This document shows positions 44,862 to 47,096 of a DNA stretch of 47,096 nucleotides, piece after piece; the stretch's first letter is position 1; the number at the start of each line of letters is the position of its first letter. Source of the stretch: Methylorubrum zatmanii (lineage in GTDB: Bacteria; Pseudomonadota; Alphaproteobacteria; Rhizobiales; Beijerinckiaceae); NCBI RefSeq assembly GCF_014845115.1, contig NZ_NKUI01000039.1, forward strand, positions 1 to 47,096. The letters are read 5' to 3'. A program made the position numbers and the translations under genes. The notes beneath the pieces are model-generated. The model was not told the DNA's origin, did no database searches, and worked only from the letters and a program-made list of their open reading frames with translations.

Positions 44862-47096
44862 GTGAGCATGACCGTGAGCCAGCCCCGCACCCTCGACGAT
44901 GTGAAACCCGAGCCGGCACGTCCGCCGGCGGAGGATCGCCTGCATGCGGCGCGGGACCATCTCGTCCGCGCGCAGGAGGCCGCCGGGATCGGCCTGTTCG
45001 CCCTCGACCTGCGCGAGGGGAGGCTGCATCCGAGTCCCGCCTTCTGCCGTCTGCACGGCCTGGAGGTGCGCGCGGATTATCCGGCCTCGATCCTCGCCGC
45101 CGAACTCGCCGAGGCCCGTCTGACGCCGGAGGCGCCAGCCGGGCAGGAAGCGATCTACCGCGTCCGCGATGCCGCCACCGGCGCTTCCCGCTGGATTGCG
45201 CGCAGCTTCGACATCGAGCGTGACGCCGACGGTGTGCCGCTCCGCCTGTCCGGCGTGGTGCGGGACGTGACCGAGCAGCGGGCCCAACGCACGGCGCTGG
45301 CCGAGAGCGAACAGCATTACCGGACGCTGTTCGAGCAGATGGACGAGGGCTACTGCGTCATCGAGTTCATCGACGGCCCCCACGGCCCCTTGAGCGACTA
45401 CGTTCATATCCAGGCCAACCGCGCCTATGCGCAGCATGCCGGCATCGACAACGTGGTCGGCCGGCGTCTGCGCGACATGGTCGGCGCGGAGGCCGATGGC
45501 TGGATCGCGCTCTACGGCGAGGTGCTGCGCACCGGCCACCCGATCCGCATCCAGCGCGAACTCGTCGCCACCGGCCGCTACCTCGAAGTCGCCGCCTTCC
45601 GCATCGAGCCGCCCTCCCGGCGCCAGGTGGCGGTGCTGTTCCAGGATGTGACCGCGCGTCGGCGGGTGGAGCACTCGCTCCATTCCAAGGCCGCCGATCT
45701 GGAGGCGGAGGTGGTGGCGCAGAGGCGCGACCGCGACCGGGTCTGGACGCTCTCGCCGGTGCTCAAGGTCGTGGCCTCCCCCGCGGGCCGGATCGAGAAG
45801 GTGAACCCGTCATGGACCCGGACCCTGGGATGGACGCCGGACGAGACGGTGGGCCGCTCGGTGCCCGATTTCCTCGCCCCCGAGGAGCGCGCGGCGGCGG
45901 CCCTGGCGCTGGAGCGGCTCGCGGCCGGTGCCTCCACCGATCTCGAACTGACCTGCCTCACCCGGGAAGGCGGCACCCGCCGGGTGCTCTGGACCGTCGT
46001 GCCCGAGGACGGCCTGCTCTACGGCTTCGGCCGCGACATCACCGAGCAGCGTCAGGCGGAGGAGGCCCTGCGCCAGTCGCAGAAGCTGGAGGCGGTGGGC
46101 CAGCTCACCGGGGGCGTGGCCCACGACTTCAACAACCTGCTCACCATCATCCGCTCCTCGGTGGAGTTCCTGCGCCGGCCCGACCTCGCGCCGGAGCGCA
46201 AGCGCCGCTACCTCGACGCGGTGTCCGACACCGTGGACCGCGCGGCGAAGCTGACGGGCCAGCTTCTCGCCTTCGCCCGGCGGCAGGCGTTGAAGCCCGA
46301 GACCTTCGACGTGTGCGAGCGGCTGCGCGGCATCTCGGAGATGCTCGATTCGGTGACCGGCGCCCGTATCCGCGTGGTGACCGACCTGCCCGGCGAGCCC
46401 TGCTACGTGCGCGCCGATGCGAGCCAGTTCGAGACCGCCCTGGTCAACATGGCCGTCAACGGCCGTGACGCCATGGACGGCGAGGGCCGCCTGACCCTGC
46501 ATCTCGACGGCGGTGCGCCGATGCCGCCGATCCGGGGCCATGCCGGCGCTGCGGGCCCCTTCGTCGCGGTGTCCGTCACCGATACCGGCACCGGCATCGC
46601 GTCCGGGGATCTCGGCCGCATCTTCGAGCCGTTCTTCACCACCAAGGAAGTCGGCAAGGGCACCGGGCTCGGCCTGTCGCAGGTGATCGGCTTCGCCAAG
46701 CAATCGGGCGGGGACGTGGACGTGAAGAGCCGGGCGGGCGCGGGCACGACCTTCACCCTCTACCTGCCCCAGGTCGCCGCCCCGGCCGAGACCTCCGCCC
46801 CCGCCGGCCCGAGCGAGGCGGCGTCGGCGGAGGCGCGGCTGCGCGTCCTCGTGGTCGAGGACAATCTCGAAGTCGGCCGCTTCTGCACCCAGATCCTGGA
46901 GGAGCTCGGCCATCACCCGGTCTGGGCCGAGAATGCCGAGGCCGCCCTGACCGAGTTGGAACGGGCCGCAACGCCGTTCGACGCGGTGTTCTCGGACGTG
47001 GTGATGCCCGGCATGGGCGGCATCGCCCTCGCCCGCATCCTTCGCGAAAAGTTTCCGGCGCTCCCGGTGGCTCTGACCTCCGGCTACAGCCACGTT
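44862..47096 (+). CDS. PAS-domain hybrid histidine kinase, 3' end outside window
   Basis: 745 codons up to the window edge. The likely start is the GTG at 44862, with AAGG eight bases upstream; ATGs at 44856 and 44868 are alternatives. At least three PAS domains follow: about 35-145, 150-275 and 285-395, with repeated VxRDVTEQ or FGRDITEQ ends. The kinase core has H-box His421 ([14 protein letters not shown]), the N-box MAVNGRDAM, and G-boxes DTGTGIA and [12 protein letters not shown] receiver domain begins at about 660 (RVLVVEDN) with phospho-acceptor Asp712 (SDVVMPG); it is cut off by the window. No membrane segment, so it is a cytoplasmic sensor. PAS and His-kinase type resemble blue-light/LOV-HWE relatives, but no LOV cysteine motif is visible. 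Confidence 0.93.
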   Translation, partial: MSMTVSQPRTLDDVKPEPARPPAEDRLHAARDHLVRAQEAAGIGLFALDLREGRLHPSPAFCRLHGLEVRADYPASILAAELAEARLTPEAPAGQEAIYRVRDAATGASRWIARSFDIERDADGVPLRLSGVVRDVTEQRAQRTALAESEQHYRTLFEQMDEGYCVIEFIDGPHGPLSDYVHIQANRAYAQHAGIDNVVGRRLRDMVGAEADGWIALYGEVLRTGHPIRIQRELVATGRYLEVAAFRIEPPSRRQVAVLFQDVTARRRVEHSLHSKAADLEAEVVAQRRDRDRVWTLSPVLKVVASPAGRIEKVNPSWTRTLGWTPDETVGRSVPDFLAPEERAAAALALERLAAGASTDLELTCLTREGGTRRVLWTVVPEDGLLYGFGRDITEQRQAEEALRQSQKLEAVGQLTGGVAHDFNNLLTIIRSSVEFLRRPDLAPERKRRYLDAVSDTVDRAAKLTGQLLAFARRQALKPETFDVCERLRGISEMLDSVTGARIRVVTDLPGEPCYVRADASQFETALVNMAVNGRDAMDGEGRLTLHLDGGAPMPPIRGHAGAAGPFVAVSVTDTGTGIASGDLGRIFEPFFTTKEVGKGTGLGLSQVIGFAKQSGGDVDVKSRAGAGTTFTLYLPQVAAPAETSAPAGPSEAASAEARLRVLVVEDNLEVGRFCTQILEELGHHPVWAENAEAALTELERAATPFDAVFSDVVMPGMGGIALARILREKFPALPVALTSGYSHV

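Overview
The window is a high-GC chromosomal segment from an alphaproteobacterium of the Methylobacterium/Methylorubrum type. The evidence is a Caulobacter-like flagellar cluster with sciP, flbD and a CtrA box, anaerobic-type bacteriochlorophyll synthesis (bchE), a hopanoid-linked HpnL-like membrane protein, a bacteriophytochrome with its heme oxygenase, and intergenic palindromic repeats of the kind common in Rhizobiales. The genus is an inference; no rRNA or tRNA gene is visible.

Layout. 1-7396 (+) is a flagellar block: the 3' end of fliK, flgD, sciP with its own terminator, then a CtrA-type box in front of fliF-fliG-fliH-fliN-flbD. It ends in a perfect hairpin and a palindromic repeat mosaic. 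7621-9258 (-) encodes a KpsE/RkpR-like polysaccharide export protein and a small partner. 9633-11148 (+) is a small CxxC ferredoxin-like protein overlapping an HpnL-like membrane protein. 11194-14412 (-) is a photosensor operon: heme oxygenase plus a phytochrome kinase with an N-terminal photoactive-yellow-protein (PYP)-like domain that has lost its chromophore cysteine. 14634-16827 (-) is a dehydrogenase pair (SDR and dihydrolipoamide dehydrogenase-like). 17033-17951 (+) holds a frameshifted VOC gene and an SRPBCC gene. 18006-20221 (-) is argD-argF, and 20511-21404 (-) an AraC-type regulator.

21754-25896 is the most notable accessory unit. A 72-residue double-glycine leader peptide gene (-) is divergent from an HlyD-type membrane fusion protein and a peptidase-C39 ABC transporter with an intact Cys-His-Asp triad (+). 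It looks like a class II microcin/bacteriocin or peptide-signal export system; no immunity gene is recognised. RidA and a glycerophosphodiester phosphodiesterase follow. 27574-30809 (+) is a membrane fusion protein plus a cellulose-synthase-like glycosyltransferase resembling the BgsB-BgsA mixed-linkage glucan pair.

31068-40520 is mostly minus strand: a chemoreceptor, glpK coupled to an exported MetX-like alpha/beta hydrolase, an ankyrin protein, bchE, a cis-prenyltransferase (uppS-like), a winged-helix regulator with its membrane partner, and a VOC protein. 40651-44605 (+) carries uvrB with a long N-terminal extension, a small secreted protein and a YidB-like protein. The window ends inside a PAS hybrid histidine kinase. 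Much of the region concerns light sensing, surface structures and motility; each operon appears self-contained and no single pathway spans the window.
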